A program made the position numbers and the translations under genes. The notes beneath the pieces are model-generated. The model was not told the DNA's origin. It searched no databases and was given only the letters and a program-made list of their open reading frames with translations. Source: Mesorhizobium sp. M1B.F.Ca.ET.045.04.1.1 (GTDB taxonomy: Bacteria; Pseudomonadota; Alphaproteobacteria; Rhizobiales; Rhizobiaceae). From it: a stretch of 64,000 bases of DNA. Shown here one piece after another: positions 1 through 10,687 of this stretch (positions within the stretch are counted from its first letter, which is position 1; each line of letters begins with the position of its first letter). The stretch spans positions 1,550,001 through 1,614,000 of the forward strand of contig NZ_CP034448.1 of the NCBI RefSeq assembly GCF_003952465.1. The letters are read 5' to 3'.

Positions 1-102
1 CGCACGGAACCCAGCTCTATGGAGCTTGCCGGCGACTATTTACGTATTGAGCCATTCTCATAGTCTCATTCATGAGCAGTCCTGTGCGCAAGCATTGCTT
101 TG

Positions 103-1086
103 CTAAATTCCCACCACAAGCGCGCCGCCGCTGAGACCCGCACCCGCTGCCGCCAAGAGGACTTTCTCGCCAGGCCGAAACGGCTGCGCCCGATGGGCCA
201 GCGACAATGAGAGCGGGATCGTCGCGGCGGAAGAGTTGCCATATTCGGCGATCGTCTTGACGATCGAGTGATCAGCGATGCCGAGGTTCCTGCCGACCGC
301 GTCGAAAATGCGCGCATTGGCCTGATGCGGCACGAAACGATCGAGGTCTTGCGGCCTCAGTCGGGCAGCAGTGAGCGCATCTCTCGAGCAGGCGGTCATC
401 ATCTCCACGGCCTTGCTGAATACTTCACGGCCGTCAGTGATCGTCATCCGTGTCTGCGCGAGGTCGAGGTCGGCATGGAACGGAGTGTTGCTTCCCCCGG
501 CGGGAATCTGGATTAGCCCGTAGCGCGAGCCGTCGGAATCCACCGAAGCGCCGAGAATGCCTCGATCCGGGTCATCGCAAGGACTGATCACCATGGCGCC
601 GGCGGCATCGGCAAACAGCACGGCGCTGGCGCGCTCGGCCAAATTGATGCGGTGGCTGAGGATGTTGGCGGCGATGACAAGGCTCGCTTTGCCGTGCAGG
701 CGGGTGAACCCGTCGGCGAACATCAGCGCATAGATGAAGCCGGCGCAGGCGCCGGTCAGGTCGATCGCTCCGGCGCGGCCTAGCCCCAGCCGATGTGCGA
801 CCAGCGGCGCGCTTGGCGGCAGAAGGTGATCGGGCGTCGACGTGGCGAGCAAGAGTAGACCGACGTCGCCGCGGTCGATACCGGCATTGGTCAGCGCCAT
901 GTCGCCGGCAGAGGCGGCAAGGCCCGACAGCGTGTCTTCGTCTGTTGCCCAGAAGCGCGAGCGAATTCCGGTGCGCCGCTCGATCCAGCCGGGCTCAAGC
1001 CCGAGCCGGTCTTCGATTTCCGGGTTCTCGACCTTGCGCGCCGGCGCATGATGGCCGAAGCCGAGAACGCGCGACGATAGGTTCAT
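103..1086 (-). CDS. bioZ: BioZ, KAS III-like pimeloyl-ACP synthesis enzyme
   Basis: A 327-residue beta-ketoacyl-ACP synthase III (FabH-like) protein. The Cys-His-Asn triad is visible: Cys114 in LTGACAGF, the His in VPHQANARI, and the Asn in EYGNSSAAT. It is the last gene of a bio operon and its start overlaps the bioA stop by 4 nt. Family knowledge: FabH paralogues inside rhizobial bio operons (BioZ) supply the pimeloyl moiety of biotin by condensing a glutaryl thioester with malonyl-ACP, replacing the BioC/BioH route. The operon position, not the sequence alone, separates it from housekeeping FabH. No bioC or bioH is present nearby, which fits this role. Confidence 0.9.
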   Translation of the reverse strand: MNLSSRVLGFGHHAPARKVENPEIEDRLGLEPGWIERRTGIRSRFWATDEDTLSGLAASAGDMALTNAGIDRGDVGLLLLATSTPDHLLPPSAPLVAHRLGLGRAGAIDLTGACAGFIYALMFADGFTRLHGKASLVIAANILSHRINLAERASAVLFADAAGAMVISPCDDPDRGILGASVDSDGSRYGLIQIPAGGSNTPFHADLDLAQTRMTITDGREVFSKAVEMMTACSRDALTAARLRPQDLDRFVPHQANARIFDAVGRNLGIADHSIVKTIAEYGNSSAATIPLSLSLAHRAQPFRPGEKVLLAAAGAGLSGGALVVGI

Positions 1087-2348
1087 GGCCGCGAGCCGAA
1101 GCGTTCGCCGGCCTCCTCTATCGCGTCATAGAGCCCGCCCAATTCGTCGCTGGTGATGCAATAGGGCGGTAGAAGATAGAGGACATTGCCGAGCGGGCGC
1201 ACAAGTAGCCCCCGCTCAAGGAAAAAAGCGCGCAGTTTTGGCCCGATCTCGGCCAGATAACCGGCTGAGCCGGTGCGTAGGTCGAGTGCCGCGATGGTGC
1301 CGGTTGTCCGGCAGTCGGTGAAATATGGATTGACCCGGAAGCGTTGCAGCCCGGCGGCCTGCCTCGCGCTCAAGACCGCGATCCGCTCGGCCACCGGCTC
1401 GTCACGCCAGATCTCGACATTGGCAAGTGCTGCCGCGCAGGCGATCGGATTGGCGGTGTAGGAGCTCGAATGGAAAAACGTCTTCTTGCGATCCTCCGAA
1501 AAGTGAGCGTGGAAGATGGCATCGGTGGCGATCGTGGCGGCCAGCGGGATGGTACCACCGGTCAGACCTTTCGAGGTGCACAAGATGTCGGGCGAGACGG
1601 ACGCCTGTTCGCAGGCAAACATGGTTCCGGTGCGCCCCCAGCCGGTCATCACTTCATCGGCGATCAGCAGCGTGCCGGAGGCTTCGGCGATCCTCTTCAA
1701 TTCGGCAAGAACCCAGGCCGGATACATCAGCATGCCGCCGGCGCCAAGCACCAGCGGCTCGACGATCAGCGCGGCTGCGCGCCGGTCGCGGCTAACGGCC
1801 TCGAACCGATCCAGCGTTTCCTGCTCGCGCCCGGCGGCCGGGAAGGGGATGGCGTCGACCTCGAACAGCAAAGGATCATAGGCGGCGTTGAAGACGCCGC
1901 GGGCGCCGACGCTCATCGCCCCGATCGTGTCGCCATGATAGCTGTGCTCCATGACGGCGATGCGCGAACGCGGCGCGCCGATGTTGCGGAAATAGCCGAG
2001 CGCCATCTTCAGCGCGACTTCGACTGAGGTGGAGCCACTGTCGGAATAGAACACCCGGTCGAGGCCGGCGGGTGCGATGCCGATAAGCGCCTCGGCCAGC
2101 CGTTCGGCCGGCTCGTGGGTGAAGCCCGCGAAGATGATCTGGTCGAGGCTCGACGCGGTCGTCTCGATGGCCTTCATGATGCGGGGGTGGCGATGGCCAT
2201 GGGTGACGACCCACCAGGAAGAAATCGCATCGAGGATGCGGAAGCCGTCGGCCTTGTGGAGATAGGCGCCTTCAGTCAGCACGATTTCAGGGACCGAGGG
2301 CTCTAGCGCGTGCTGCGTGAACGGATGCCAGACTCGAGACTCCGCCAT
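1083..2348 (-). CDS. bioA: Adenosylmethionine-8-amino-7-oxononanoate aminotransferase
   Basis: A 421-residue class III PLP aminotransferase that converts 7-keto-8-aminopelargonate to 7,8-diaminopelargonate with S-adenosylmethionine as amino donor. The N-terminal WHPFTQ motif is typical of BioA. The PLP lysine is Lys270 in CTSKGLTGG, preceded by the Asp in [11 protein letters not shown]. Length matches the family (about 420-430). Its start codon abuts the bioD stop at 2348 and its end overlaps bioZ, so it is translationally coupled in bioBFDAZ. Cytoplasmic. Confidence 0.95.
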   Translation of the reverse strand: MAESRVWHPFTQHALEPSVPEIVLTEGAYLHKADGFRILDAISSWWVVTHGHRHPRIMKAIETTASSLDQIIFAGFTHEPAERLAEALIGIAPAGLDRVFYSDSGSTSVEVALKMALGYFRNIGAPRSRIAVMEHSYHGDTIGAMSVGARGVFNAAYDPLLFEVDAIPFPAAGREQETLDRFEAVSRDRRAAALIVEPLVLGAGGMLMYPAWVLAELKRIAEASGTLLIADEVMTGWGRTGTMFACEQASVSPDILCTSKGLTGGTIPLAATIATDAIFHAHFSEDRKKTFFHSSSYTANPIACAAALANVEIWRDEPVAERIAVLSARQAAGLQRFRVNPYFTDCRTTGTIAALDLRTGSAGYLAEIGPKLRAFFLERGLLVRPLGNVLYLLPPYCITSDELGGLYDAIEEAGERFGSRP

Positions 2349-2983
2349 CAGTCGCCTCCGGCAATCATGGCCAGGTCGAAGCCGGAAATCATTGCATCTC
2401 TCAACGTTTCACCCGTCAGCGGACCGAGGTGCGGCAGCCTGCCCAGCTGCGGCACGCCGCCGAATTCCACGATTGTCCTTTGTGTATCGGCCACCTCTTC
2501 GCCAATGAAGGCAATGCCGATGAGCGGGATGGAGCGGGCTCTCAGGGCCTCGATCGACAACAGCGTATGATTGATGGTGCCAAGCGCGGTGCGGGCGCAC
2601 AGTATGACCGGCAGCCGCCATTGTTCGAATATGTCAATGAACCTTGTCTGTCGATTGAGCGGCACCATCAGCCCGCCGGCGCCTTCGATGACGAGCGGTG
2701 TCGGCAGGACCGGAAATGAAAGATCGTCGGCCTCGATCGCGACGCCGTCGATTTCGGCTGATCGATGCGGCGACAGCGGCATCGTCAGTCGATAGACTTC
2801 GGGCAGCACGCGTCCGTCGGGCAAGCCGGAAAGCCGGGCGACGACCTCGCTGTCGGTCTCCTCGTTGAGGCCCGATTGCACCGGCTTCCAGTAGAAGCCG
2901 TCGAGCAGCCCGGCAAGTCCGGCCGAAAACACTGTCTTGCCAATTCCAGTGTCTGTTCCGGTGACGACGATGCGTTTGGTCAT
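2348..2983 (-). CDS. bioD: Dethiobiotin synthetase
   Basis: A 211-residue ATP-dependent carboxylase that closes the ureido ring of dethiobiotin from diaminopelargonate and CO2. The P-loop GTDTGIGKT lies at residues 9-17, directly at the N-terminus as in BioD, followed by KPVQSG (PVQSG motif). A second nucleotide/substrate motif, [12 protein letters not shown], is also typical. It overlaps bioF by 4 nt and abuts bioA. Slightly shorter than the E. coli enzyme but complete. Confidence 0.93.
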   Translation of the reverse strand: MTKRIVVTGTDTGIGKTVFSAGLAGLLDGFYWKPVQSGLNEETDSEVVARLSGLPDGRVLPEVYRLTMPLSPHRSAEIDGVAIEADDLSFPVLPTPLVIEGAGGLMVPLNRQTRFIDIFEQWRLPVILCARTALGTINHTLLSIEALRARSIPLIGIAFIGEEVADTQRTIVEFGGVPQLGRLPHLGPLTGETLRDAMISGFDLAMIAGGD

Positions 2984-4119
2984 GCTGTGGCCAACACTCC
3001 GACGAGAGCCTCGACCATGGCGGAAATGTCGGCTTCGTCGACGTTGAGAGTCAGCGAAATGCGCAGGCGCGACGTACCCTCAGGCACTGTCGGCGGGCGA
3101 ATGCCGCGTATGTCGAAGCCGCGTGCCTGCAGTCCTGCCGCCACCGCCATGGTGCGGCTGTTATCGCCGATCACAAGCGGCTGGATCTGCGAACCGCTGG
3201 GCATCACGCCGCAGCGTTCGGCCAATTGCCGGCTCGCGAAAGCGACACGCTCGTGCAACTGAGCACGACGCATAGGCTCGTCAGACAGAATAGTCAGCGC
3301 CTCACGTGCCGCGACTGCCATCAGCGGCGATGGTGCGGTCGCATAGATGAATGGCCGGCACCGGTTGATAAGATAGTCGCACAGTGTTCGCGGTCCGGTA
3401 ACGAGCGCGCCGGATGCGCCAAGCGCCTTGCCGCATGTGTGGAGCGTGACGATGTTGTCGCGGCCTTCATACGCGGCGGCCAGTCCCCGGCCGTCCGGTC
3501 CCCAGACGCCGGTGGCATGCGCTTCATCGACGACGATGAATGCCTGGTACCGATCAGCCAGCGCGACCAGGCTCTCCATCGGCGCACGGTCGCCATCCAT
3601 GCTGTAAAGGCTTTCGAAGGCGATCCACACCCGCCCCATGCCGCCTTCGGCGCGCCAGCGGGTGATTGCGTCCTCGACAGCGTCGACGTCGTTGTGCGCG
3701 GCCAGCTTGAACTCAGCGCGCCCGGCCTGGGCACCCTCATGCATGCTGGCATGAGCGAGCTCGTCGAGGACCAGCAGGTCGCCTTTCTGCGGCAGGGCCG
3801 TCAGCAGAGCGAAGTTGGCGATATAGCCGCTGCCGAAGAACAGTGCACGCTCGGCTCCGAAAAATGCCGCTGCGTCCGCCTCCAGTTGCTCATGTTCCGG
3901 TGCATTGCCGCGCAACAGCCGCGATCCGGTGGCGCCCACTGGCGTGCCCCGCGCAATCGCCGTCGAAACCGCATCGCCCAGTCTTTTGGAGGCGGCAAGT
4001 CCGATATAGTCGTTCGACGAGAAGTCGAGCCCGGCGCGCGGTGCGAGCGTCCGCAACCGGTCCTTGCGCCCCAGTCCCCGCAAGGTTGCGTCATAGCGGG
4101 CAAGAATTGCCTCCTTCAT
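2980..4119 (-). CDS. bioF: 8-amino-7-oxononanoate synthase
   Basis: A 379-residue alpha-oxoamine synthase that condenses L-alanine with the pimeloyl thioester. The PLP lysine is Lys231 in [20 protein letters not shown] carries the PLP-binding Asp-Glu-Ala-His; [10 protein letters not shown] near residue 33 is a typical BioF N-terminal motif. Start overlaps the bioB stop by 4 nt and the end overlaps bioD by 4 nt. It would use the product of BioZ at the end of the same operon. Confidence 0.95.
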   Translation of the reverse strand: MKEAILARYDATLRGLGRKDRLRTLAPRAGLDFSSNDYIGLAASKRLGDAVSTAIARGTPVGATGSRLLRGNAPEHEQLEADAAAFFGAERALFFGSGYIANFALLTALPQKGDLLVLDELAHASMHEGAQAGRAEFKLAAHNDVDAVEDAITRWRAEGGMGRVWIAFESLYSMDGDRAPMESLVALADRYQAFIVVDEAHATGVWGPDGRGLAAAYEGRDNIVTLHTCGKALGASGALVTGPRTLCDYLINRCRPFIYATAPSPLMAVAAREALTILSDEPMRRAQLHERVAFASRQLAERCGVMPSGSQIQPLVIGDNSRTMAVAAGLQARGFDIRGIRPPTVPEGTSRLRISLTLNVDEADISAMVEALVGVLATA

Positions 4120-5126
4120 TGCGTGGCGAGTTCCATAGGCTCAATGCCGAGGCGCCGGAACAGAAGGGTATCCTTGTCCTCGCCGGGATTTCCCGCCGTC
4201 AGCAGCGTGTCGCCGACAAAGATCGAATTGGCCCCGGCAAAGAAGCACAGCGCCTGCGTTTCGTCGCTCATCGCCGTCCTGCCGGCGGACAGCCTTACAT
4301 AGGATTTCGGCATCATCACCCGCGCGAGCGCAACGATGCGGACGAAATCGATCGGATCGATGGCGTCGGCCGCGGCAAGCGGCGTGCCTTCGATGGGAAT
4401 AAGCATGTTGATCGGCACGCTTTCCGGCGGCTCGGGCAGGTTCGCGAGCGTGACCAGCATGTCGATGCGATCGGTCTTTTCTTCTCCCATCCCGACAATG
4501 CCGCCGCAGCAGACTTTCATCCCAACCGCGCGCACGTGCCCAAGCGTTTCCAGCCGGTCGGCAAAAGTCCTGGTTGAAATAACCTCGCCATAGTAGCGCT
4601 CAGAGGTATCGATGTTGTGGTTATAGTAGTCGAGACCGGCCTGCTTCAGGCGAGCAGCTTGCTCAAGATCGAGCATGCCGAGCGTCATGCAGGTCTCCAT
4701 GCCGAGGGCCTTGACGCCCTCAATCATGGCGACCACAACCTCCATGTCGCGCTCCTTGGGACTTCGCCACGCCGCGCCCATGCAATAGCGCGTTGCGCCG
4801 CCATCACGCGCCATGGCCGCTTCGTCGATGACATGCTTGACGTCCACCAGCTTCGACGCCTTCACACCGGTTTCGTAATGCGCAGACTGGCTGCAATAGC
4901 CGCAATCTTCGGGGCACCCGCCGGTCTTGATGCTAAGGAGCCGCGACAGCTGCACTCGGTTTCGATCGAAGTTCTGGCGGTGGATCGTCTGAGCTAGGAA
5001 CAGCAGATCGTTGAATGGCATGCCGTAGATGGCCTCGGCCTCTTTGCGGTTCCATCGCGGAGGCGTTCCATCGACCGATTGCATGGTCTGGTTCACGTCG
5101 AACTCCGAGTTCATTCCAATCGTCAT
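4116..5126 (-). CDS. bioB: Biotin synthase
   Basis: A radical-SAM enzyme inserting sulfur into dethiobiotin. The SAM cluster motif CPEDCGYC is clear and later Cys residues of the second Fe-S cluster are present. An open frame extends upstream to 5201, but the ATG at 5124-5126 has a good AAAGG ribosome site 7 nt ahead, and the extra 25 residues are unlike BioB. From that ATG the protein has 336 residues, close to the 346 of E. coli. First gene of bioBFDAZ. The gap to nadC (132 nt) could hold a bio promoter, but I see no convincing BioR-type palindrome, so read-through from the nad genes is also possible. Confidence 0.93.
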   Translation of the reverse strand: MTIGMNSEFDVNQTMQSVDGTPPRWNRKEAEAIYGMPFNDLLFLAQTIHRQNFDRNRVQLSRLLSIKTGGCPEDCGYCSQSAHYETGVKASKLVDVKHVIDEAAMARDGGATRYCMGAAWRSPKERDMEVVVAMIEGVKALGMETCMTLGMLDLEQAARLKQAGLDYYNHNIDTSERYYGEVISTRTFADRLETLGHVRAVGMKVCCGGIVGMGEEKTDRIDMLVTLANLPEPPESVPINMLIPIEGTPLAAADAIDPIDFVRIVALARVMMPKSYVRLSAGRTAMSDETQALCFFAGANSIFVGDTLLTAGNPGEDKDTLLFRRLGIEPMELATQ

Positions 5127-5258
5127 CGTCAAACCTTTGTTTGCTAGTCCGGTACGCCTTCTTGGCTTTGGGGCGCACTCGCTAAAGGCGAGCTGCGGCA
5201 CGTCTTTCCAGCACCTCCTACGCCTGCCGAGCTGATGTTGCTCCTCACGCCGTAATCC

Positions 5259-6140
5259 TCAGTTCAAGTGCTTGCAGATGTTCTGGTGGTCCGGCATGTC
5301 CAGGCCGATGTCGAGGATCGGGGCGCTGTGCGTCAGCCAACCCATGGAGATGAGATCGACACCGGTCGCCGCAATCGCCGCCGCCGTTTTCGGCATCACC
5401 CGACCGGACGCCTCGGTGATCGTACGGCCATCCACTATAGAAACCGCGCGGGCAAGATCCTCGACCGACATATTGTCGAGCAGCACCGCGTCAACACCAA
5501 TCGCGAGCGCTGCATCGAGCTGCTTCAGCGTGTCGACCTCGACCTCGACCTTCACCATATGCCCTGCTGCGGCGCGCGCCCGCTCTATTGCTGTGCGGAT
5601 ATCGCCGGCGATCGCGATGTGGTTGTCCTTTATGAGCACGCCGTCATCGAGGCCGAACCGGTGATTGGCACCGCCGCCGACGCGCACGGCGTATTTCTCC
5701 AATGCCCGCAGCCCGGGCGTCGTCTTTCGCGTCGATACAATCCTCGCCTTGTGACCGCGCACGGCCTCAACCATGGCCGCTGTGGCAGTGGCAATGCCGC
5801 TCAGCCGGCATAAGAAATTGAGGGCCGTGCGTTCGGCCGTGAGCAGGCCTCGTGCGGGTCCGGACAATCTTGCAATGGTTTCCCCGGCCCCAACCTCGCT
5901 GCCATCAGGGCGCCAGATCTGGATGTTGATCGCCGGTTCCACGAGAAGGAAGGCATACGAGACCAGATCGAGCCCGGCAACGACGCCCGCCTGCCTCGCT
6001 TTGAGCACCAACGTGGCAGTGCAATCATACGGGATAACCGCATCGGTGGTCAGGTCGCCGGATCTGCCCAGGTCTTCGAGGAGCGCAACGCGCACAATCG
6101 GTTCGATCAGGGTCGCGGGGAGGGGGGAGAATGAAGTCAT
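5259..6140 (-). CDS. nadC: Nicotinate-nucleotide pyrophosphorylase (carboxylating)
   Basis: A 293-residue quinolinate phosphoribosyltransferase that makes nicotinate mononucleotide from quinolinate and PRPP. Typical segments are present: EDLGRSGDLTTD near the N-terminus, TRKTTPGLR, and GGGANHRFGLDDGVLIKDNH with its substrate-binding Arg, His and Lys. It starts one base downstream of the nadB stop, so the two are coupled. Full length for the family. Confidence 0.95.
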   Translation of the reverse strand: MTSFSPLPATLIEPIVRVALLEDLGRSGDLTTDAVIPYDCTATLVLKARQAGVVAGLDLVSYAFLLVEPAINIQIWRPDGSEVGAGETIARLSGPARGLLTAERTALNFLCRLSGIATATAAMVEAVRGHKARIVSTRKTTPGLRALEKYAVRVGGGANHRFGLDDGVLIKDNHIAIAGDIRTAIERARAAAGHMVKVEVEVDTLKQLDAALAIGVDAVLLDNMSVEDLARAVSIVDGRTITEASGRVMPKTAAAIAATGVDLISMGWLTHSAPILDIGLDMPDHQNICKHLN

Positions 6141-6141
6141 A

Positions 6142-7683
6142 TCAAGTGCTCCGTATGGTAGCCCGGCAATCGAGTGCGGCCGCGGCCCGCATTGCGCTGT
6201 GCAGTGTCAGCCGTGATGGGCGCACGTTGGCATCGTGGAGCGGGAAATCGGACCGACAGTGCGCGCCTCGACTCTCTTCCCGCCTCAGGGCCGCCGCGGC
6301 GATCATCAGTGAGACCAAAGCCGGACCAGAGGCAGCGACACTATTGGCTGCGATCGGCAGCAGGGTCGCCACCGCTTCGCGCATTGCCTCGCCGTCGCGG
6401 ATGATACCCAGGGCGGCGGAGACAATCGGGCGGACCACGGAAGCGTCTGGTCGTGGAGGGACGAATGTGGAGCATCTGCGCGGTCGCCGGGTATACGACG
6501 TGCCGGCAACGCTTTCGGCAACCCAGCTCGCGGTGACCGCCGCTTCGGTGAGCGAGTTGCTGGCCAGGCGGTTGGCGCCGTGCAGGCCGGTACAGGCCAC
6601 CTCACCGCAGGCCCACAATCCCTCGATGGAGCTGCGGCCGGCGCTGTCTACGGCGACGCCGCCCATGTGATAATGTGCCGCCGGGCGCACCGGGATCAGG
6701 TCGGTCGCGGGGTCGATTCCTGCGCTCCGGCACAATTCGGCGATGCCTGGAAAACGCTTGCCAAATCTCGGGCCGAGACTTTGCCGTGCGTCCAGGAATA
6801 CGCGGCGTCCAACGGCAAGCTGGTGCCAAATGGCGCGCGCTACGACGTCGCGAGGCGCAAGTTCACCGCCAGGTGTGTCGGCGAGGAAGCGCTCTCCTCG
6901 CTCATCGATGAGCACCGCGCCTTCGCCACGCACGGCTTCGCTCACCAGCGGCATCGGCCGGCGCGGACCGTCGAGCGCAGTTGGATGGAACTGTATGAAT
7001 TCCAAGTCGGCGAGTTCCGCCCCCGCCCATGCGGCGAGCGCCAGCCCGTGACCCCATGAGCCAGCGGGGTTTGTCGTGTCGCAAAACAGCCCGCCGACGC
7101 CGCCGGTCGCCAGCACCGCGCGACGCGTGGGCAGAGCGAGCGCGCCGGCTCGTCCTGCTGCGACCACGGCGATGACCGACCCGTCCTGCACGACCAGCCG
7201 GCGGACCTCCACATTTTCGATAATGGTGATCGAGGCTGTACGCCGAACCGCGGCGACGAGCGCGCGCACCAACTCGCGACCGGTGGCGTCGCCGGCTGCA
7301 TGCACAATTCGCCGTCGCGAGTGTGCCGCCTCGAGCCCAAGTCGCAACGCGCGGTCAGGGTGCTGGTCGAAGTCGACGCCGAACCTTTGGATCGTCCTAA
7401 TCGCTTCGGGTGCAGCTCGTACCACTCGCCGCACCGTGGCCTCATCGCAGAGTCCGTCGCCGGCAGCTATCGTGTCGCAAAGGTGAAAATCTGGGCCGTC
7501 GTCGCCCCCGAGACTTGCCGCAAGACCGCCCTGGGCAAGTTCACTGCAGGCTCCGGTTCCAAGCGGCGCGTTGGTCAAAAGCACGACCGGTTCCGGCGCC
7601 AGATGAAGCGCCGTCATCAGGCCGGCAATGCCGCCGCCGATGACGACCGGCGCCCCGGCGATGTCGCGAACCTCCAGACTCAT
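6142..7683 (-). CDS. nadB: L-aspartate oxidase
   Basis: A 513-residue FAD flavoprotein oxidising L-aspartate to iminoaspartate, the first step of de novo NAD synthesis. The FAD-binding [11 protein letters not shown] lies at residues 16-26; [28 protein letters not shown] and AAHYHMGG are family signatures for the succinate dehydrogenase/aspartate oxidase group. It overlaps nadA by 4 nt and abuts nadC. The order nadA-nadB-nadC passes iminoaspartate directly to NadA. Confidence 0.95.
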   Translation of the reverse strand: MSLEVRDIAGAPVVIGGGIAGLMTALHLAPEPVVLLTNAPLGTGACSELAQGGLAASLGGDDGPDFHLCDTIAAGDGLCDEATVRRVVRAAPEAIRTIQRFGVDFDQHPDRALRLGLEAAHSRRRIVHAAGDATGRELVRALVAAVRRTASITIIENVEVRRLVVQDGSVIAVVAAGRAGALALPTRRAVLATGGVGGLFCDTTNPAGSWGHGLALAAWAGAELADLEFIQFHPTALDGPRRPMPLVSEAVRGEGAVLIDERGERFLADTPGGELAPRDVVARAIWHQLAVGRRVFLDARQSLGPRFGKRFPGIAELCRSAGIDPATDLIPVRPAAHYHMGGVAVDSAGRSSIEGLWACGEVACTGLHGANRLASNSLTEAAVTASWVAESVAGTSYTRRPRRCSTFVPPRPDASVVRPIVSAALGIIRDGEAMREAVATLLPIAANSVAASGPALVSLMIAAAALRREESRGAHCRSDFPLHDANVRPSRLTLHSAMRAAAALDCRATIRST

Positions 7684-8654
7684 AGGGAAAGCATGCGCTC
7701 GACCGCGCGGCGGGCGGGGCCGGCAATTTCGGGATCAATCCGGACCTCATGCCGGTTCTGCTCGAGTGCGGCGCGAATGTTGGCCAGGTTGATGCGCTTC
7801 ATGTGCGGGCACAGATTGCATGGGCGAACGAACTCGACGTCGGGATGCGCGACCGCGACGTTGTCGCTCATCGAACATTCGGTCAGAAGGACGACACGCG
7901 TCGGTTTCTCACGCTCGACATAATCCGACATCGCCGCGGTCGAGCCGGAGAACTCCGCCTCCGCGACAACGTCTGGTGGGCATTCTGGATGGGCCAGCAC
8001 GATGACGCCTGGATGGGCATCGCGCAGTTCCCGGATGTCTGCTGCGGTGAAGCGCTCATGCACCTCGCAATGGCCTTTCCAGGCGATGATCTCGACGTCT
8101 GTATCGGCTGCCACGTTCCTCGCCAGATATTCGTCCGGGAGCATCAGCACACGCGCCACGCCAAGCGATTCCACCACCGCCTTGGCGTTGCCGGACGTGC
8201 AGCAGATGTCGGACTCCGCTTTTACGGCGGCGGAAGTGTTGACGTAAGTAACAACGGGGACCCCCGGATACCGCAGCCGCATTAGCCGCACGTCGTTTGC
8301 CGTGATCGATTCGGCCAGCGAGCAGCCGGCGCGGAGATCCGGGATGAGCACGGTCTTGTTCGGATTGAGCAGTTTTGCCGTCTCGGCCATGAAATGAACG
8401 CCGGCAACCACGATGATGTCGGCGTCGACCGTCACCGCCTTGTGGGCCAACGCCAGGCTGTCGCCGACGATGTCTGCCACGCAATGAAAAATTTCGGGCG
8501 TCTGGTAATTGTGCGCCAGCACCACCGCATTGCGCTCACGCTTCAGCGCTAAGATGGCTTCAATATCGCCGGCGAACGCGAGCCATTCAACGGGTGGGAT
8601 CACCCGCCGGACACGCTCATACAGGGACGCAGCCATAGGTAACGCCCCAGTCAT
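7680..8654 (-). CDS. nadA: Quinolinate synthase
   Basis: A 324-residue [4Fe-4S] enzyme condensing iminoaspartate with dihydroxyacetone phosphate to quinolinate. AHNYQTPEI near the N-terminus, [37 protein letters not shown] and [10 protein letters not shown] supply the cluster cysteines and substrate residues expected for NadA. First structural gene after the nadQ-nadA gap, which carries a promoter and inverted repeats. Ends 4 nt inside nadB. Confidence 0.95.
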   Translation of the reverse strand: MTGALPMAASLYERVRRVIPPVEWLAFAGDIEAILALKRERNAVVLAHNYQTPEIFHCVADIVGDSLALAHKAVTVDADIIVVAGVHFMAETAKLLNPNKTVLIPDLRAGCSLAESITANDVRLMRLRYPGVPVVTYVNTSAAVKAESDICCTSGNAKAVVESLGVARVLMLPDEYLARNVAADTDVEIIAWKGHCEVHERFTAADIRELRDAHPGVIVLAHPECPPDVVAEAEFSGSTAAMSDYVEREKPTRVVLLTECSMSDNVAVAHPDVEFVRPCNLCPHMKRINLANIRAALEQNRHEVRIDPEIAGPARRAVERMLSL

Positions 8655-8720
8655 TGGCGCCTCGATTATATTCGGTTTGACAATAAGGGAATATATCTAC
8701 CTTGACTATAAGTATGTCAA
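8655..8720 (-). promoter_or_regulatory. Candidate nadABC promoter and NadQ operator
   Basis: The gap between nadQ and nadA is AT-rich against its surroundings. Read on the minus strand, TTGACA (8720-8715) is followed after 17 nt by GATATA, or after 19 nt by TATATT. Two perfect inverted repeats lie here: TATATTC (8667-8673) with GAATATA (8689-8695), and TTGAC (8702-8706) with GTCAA (8716-8720). Repeats over and just after the promoter are what a repressor such as NadQ would bind. The assignment to NadQ is inference; I cannot compare with known NadQ sites here. Confidence 0.55.
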
Positions 8721-9679
8721 GCCCGCGCCAGCGGTAATTTTGTCCCGGCGATAGCCCTGTCGTCGAGGACGGCATGCCGGAAGCGATAAAGCTTCGCCGG
8801 TCGGCCGCCCGTGTCGAGGGAGGTCTCCCCGGTCTCCTCAACAAGTTCCTGCTGCTCGACCAATCTCCGGAAGTTCGGCTTGTTGATCAGCCTGCCAGCC
8901 AAAGCTTCCACGGTTCGCTGCAGTTGCAGCAGCGTGAAGGAAGGCCGCATAAGCTCGAACACGACCGGCCGGTATTTGATCTTCGAACGCAGCCGCGCGA
9001 TCCCGGTTGCCAGAATACGACGGTGGTCAGCGACCATTGGTTTGCCAGCCGCGGCCGCAATCGCGTCCCTGCCGCCACCGGCCTCCTCAATCAGACCAGC
9101 TTCATAGAGCAACTCGTAGCGTTGGAGCGTGAGTTCCTCGTTCCAATGGCGGTCGTCGAAGCCGAAGGCTATCGCAGCGCGCTGCCGGCGCTCGCGTTGA
9201 GTGGTCGGCTCGCTGGCGCCGCCGGCCCACTCAATCAGGCGGGGCCGCAATCTATCGAGCAGCACAGGCGGCGTGCCGAAGCGGTGGTCCTCCCAGGGAA
9301 AATATTCGTACCAACTTTGCCAGCCGCACGCGGCCGAGTTCGTTGCCTGTTCCTTCCTGGTCAATGCGAGATAGCTGATTGAGATGACGCGCTGGTGGCG
9401 CTCAGTGCCGATGCGATCGCGATCGGCGAAGGTGTAGAGTTGCTCGATGTATCCAAGTGCATGGCCGGTCTGCTGCTCCACCCACCCCCTCAAACCCGAC
9501 TGCAGTGATCGATGCTCAAGGGCAAAAGGTCCAGAAGGGAGGGTGTCCGCATGACCGACTGTGAGGACACAGGGCTCACTGTCGTTTACGGCGACCACGA
9601 CGGCAGTCAGGTCCACTTTGGCTTCGTCAGCTTTGACGGCGGCTTTGCCTTTCTTGGTTCTTCTTGTCTGAGGATCCAT
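8717..9679 (-). CDS. nadQ: NadQ-like Nudix-domain repressor of NAD synthesis
   Basis: A protein of about 320 residues with an N-terminal Nudix-like domain (DLTAVVVAVNDSEPCVLTV) and a C-terminal winged-helix part near ELMRPSFTLLQLQRTVEALAG, ending in a GRPAKLYRFR segment. This is the NrtR/NadQ architecture: a degenerate Nudix fold sensing a nicotinamide metabolite plus a DNA-binding tail. In Rhizobiales NadQ is the predicted regulator next to nadABC, exactly the context here (62 nt upstream of nadA, same strand). The frame reaches a TTG at 9703; I prefer the ATG at 9677-9679, but neither has a clear ribosome site. Specific effector not shown by the sequence. Confidence 0.75.
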   Translation of the reverse strand: MDPQTRRTKKGKAAVKADEAKVDLTAVVVAVNDSEPCVLTVGHADTLPSGPFALEHRSLQSGLRGWVEQQTGHALGYIEQLYTFADRDRIGTERHQRVISISYLALTRKEQATNSAACGWQSWYEYFPWEDHRFGTPPVLLDRLRPRLIEWAGGASEPTTQRERRQRAAIAFGFDDRHWNEELTLQRYELLYEAGLIEEAGGGRDAIAAAAGKPMVADHRRILATGIARLRSKIKYRPVVFELMRPSFTLLQLQRTVEALAGRLINKPNFRRLVEQQELVEETGETSLDTGGRPAKLYRFRHAVLDDRAIAGTKLPLARA

Positions 9680-9850
9680 GTTTGCGAAAGCGGGTTGGCC
9701 CAACGGAGCGCCTTAATCGATTGAATGTAACCTTGGAAGCCAGCACGTCAACACCAGAGTACTCAAGCGCTGTTTTTAGCTCTTCGCAGTCGCACAAAAA
9801 TATGCCAAACGCGACACCCGCTGTTGGTAACGTAAGGGAAGGGGCCTCGG

Positions 9851-10687
9851 TTGAGCGCGGCTGGTGAGATAAAAGGGATGACTCCTCCAGATATTCGATC
9901 GCGAAAAGGCCAGACGCCACTTGTATGCTTGACGGCCTACACCACGCCGGTCGCGAGGCTGCTCGATCGCCACTGCGACATCGTTCTTGTCGGCGACAGC
10001 GTCGGCATGGTGCTGCACGGCCTGTCGTCGACGCTGGGGGTCACGCTCGACATGATGATCATGCACGGACAGGCCGTTCGCCGCGGCCTTGAACACGCGC
10101 TGATGGTCGTCGACCTGCCCTTCGGTTCCTACGAGGAAAGCCCAGAGCACGCTTTCGGCAACGCTGCGCGCGTGATGGGTGAGACCGGTTGTTCAGCGGT
10201 AAAGATCGAGGGCGGCGAGACCATCTCGGAAACCATCCGCTTCCTTACCGCGCGCGGCGTACCTGTCATGGCCCATGTGGGCCTGACGCCGCAGGCGGTA
10301 AACACGTTTGGAGGCTATCGTGTGCAGGGCCGGGGAGCCGATGCAGAGCGGATCAGGCGCGACGCCAGGGCGGTAACCGAAGCGGGCGCCTTCTCCTTGG
10401 TGCTGGAAAAGATACCGGAGCAGCTTGCACGGCAGATAACCGCCGATATCGACATACCCACAATCGGCATCGGTGCCTCGCCAGCTTGCGACGGCCAGAT
10501 TCTGGTGAGCCACGATATGCTCGGGCTCTTCACCTCATTTCGGCCGAAGTTCGTCAAACGCTATGCCGAGCTCGGTGAGCAGGCTGAGGCGGCAATCGCC
10601 GCTTACGCCACCGATGTGCGGAACCGGCACTTTCCGGCGGTCGAACATCTCTATGTCAACGCCTTGAAGGCCGGTGACTTCACATGA
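9851..10687 (+). CDS. panB: 3-methyl-2-oxobutanoate hydroxymethyltransferase
   Basis: A 278-residue TIM-barrel enzyme making ketopantoate from alpha-ketoisovalerate and methylene-tetrahydrofolate. [37 protein letters not shown] and [16 protein letters not shown] are PanB signatures, including metal-binding Asp residues. The TTG at 9851 has a purine-rich AGGGAAGGGG ribosome site with good spacing, whereas the internal ATG at 9878 has purines directly against it; I therefore choose TTG. The gene overlaps panC by 4 nt. Confidence 0.93.
   Translation: MSAAGEIKGMTPPDIRSRKGQTPLVCLTAYTTPVARLLDRHCDIVLVGDSVGMVLHGLSSTLGVTLDMMIMHGQAVRRGLEHALMVVDLPFGSYEESPEHAFGNAARVMGETGCSAVKIEGGETISETIRFLTARGVPVMAHVGLTPQAVNTFGGYRVQGRGADAERIRRDARAVTEAGAFSLVLEKIPEQLARQITADIDIPTIGIGASPACDGQILVSHDMLGLFTSFRPKFVKRYAELGEQAEAAIAAYATDVRNRHFPAVEHLYVNALKAGDFT

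Noticed and set aside
103..1086. Housekeeping fabH
   Set aside because: The gene overlaps bioA and ends a bio operon, which fits the biotin-specific paralogue bioZ better.
9787..9806. Sigma-54-like sequence upstream of panB (CGCAC then TATGC)
   Set aside because: The essential GG of the -24 element is missing and spacing to the -12 part is wrong.
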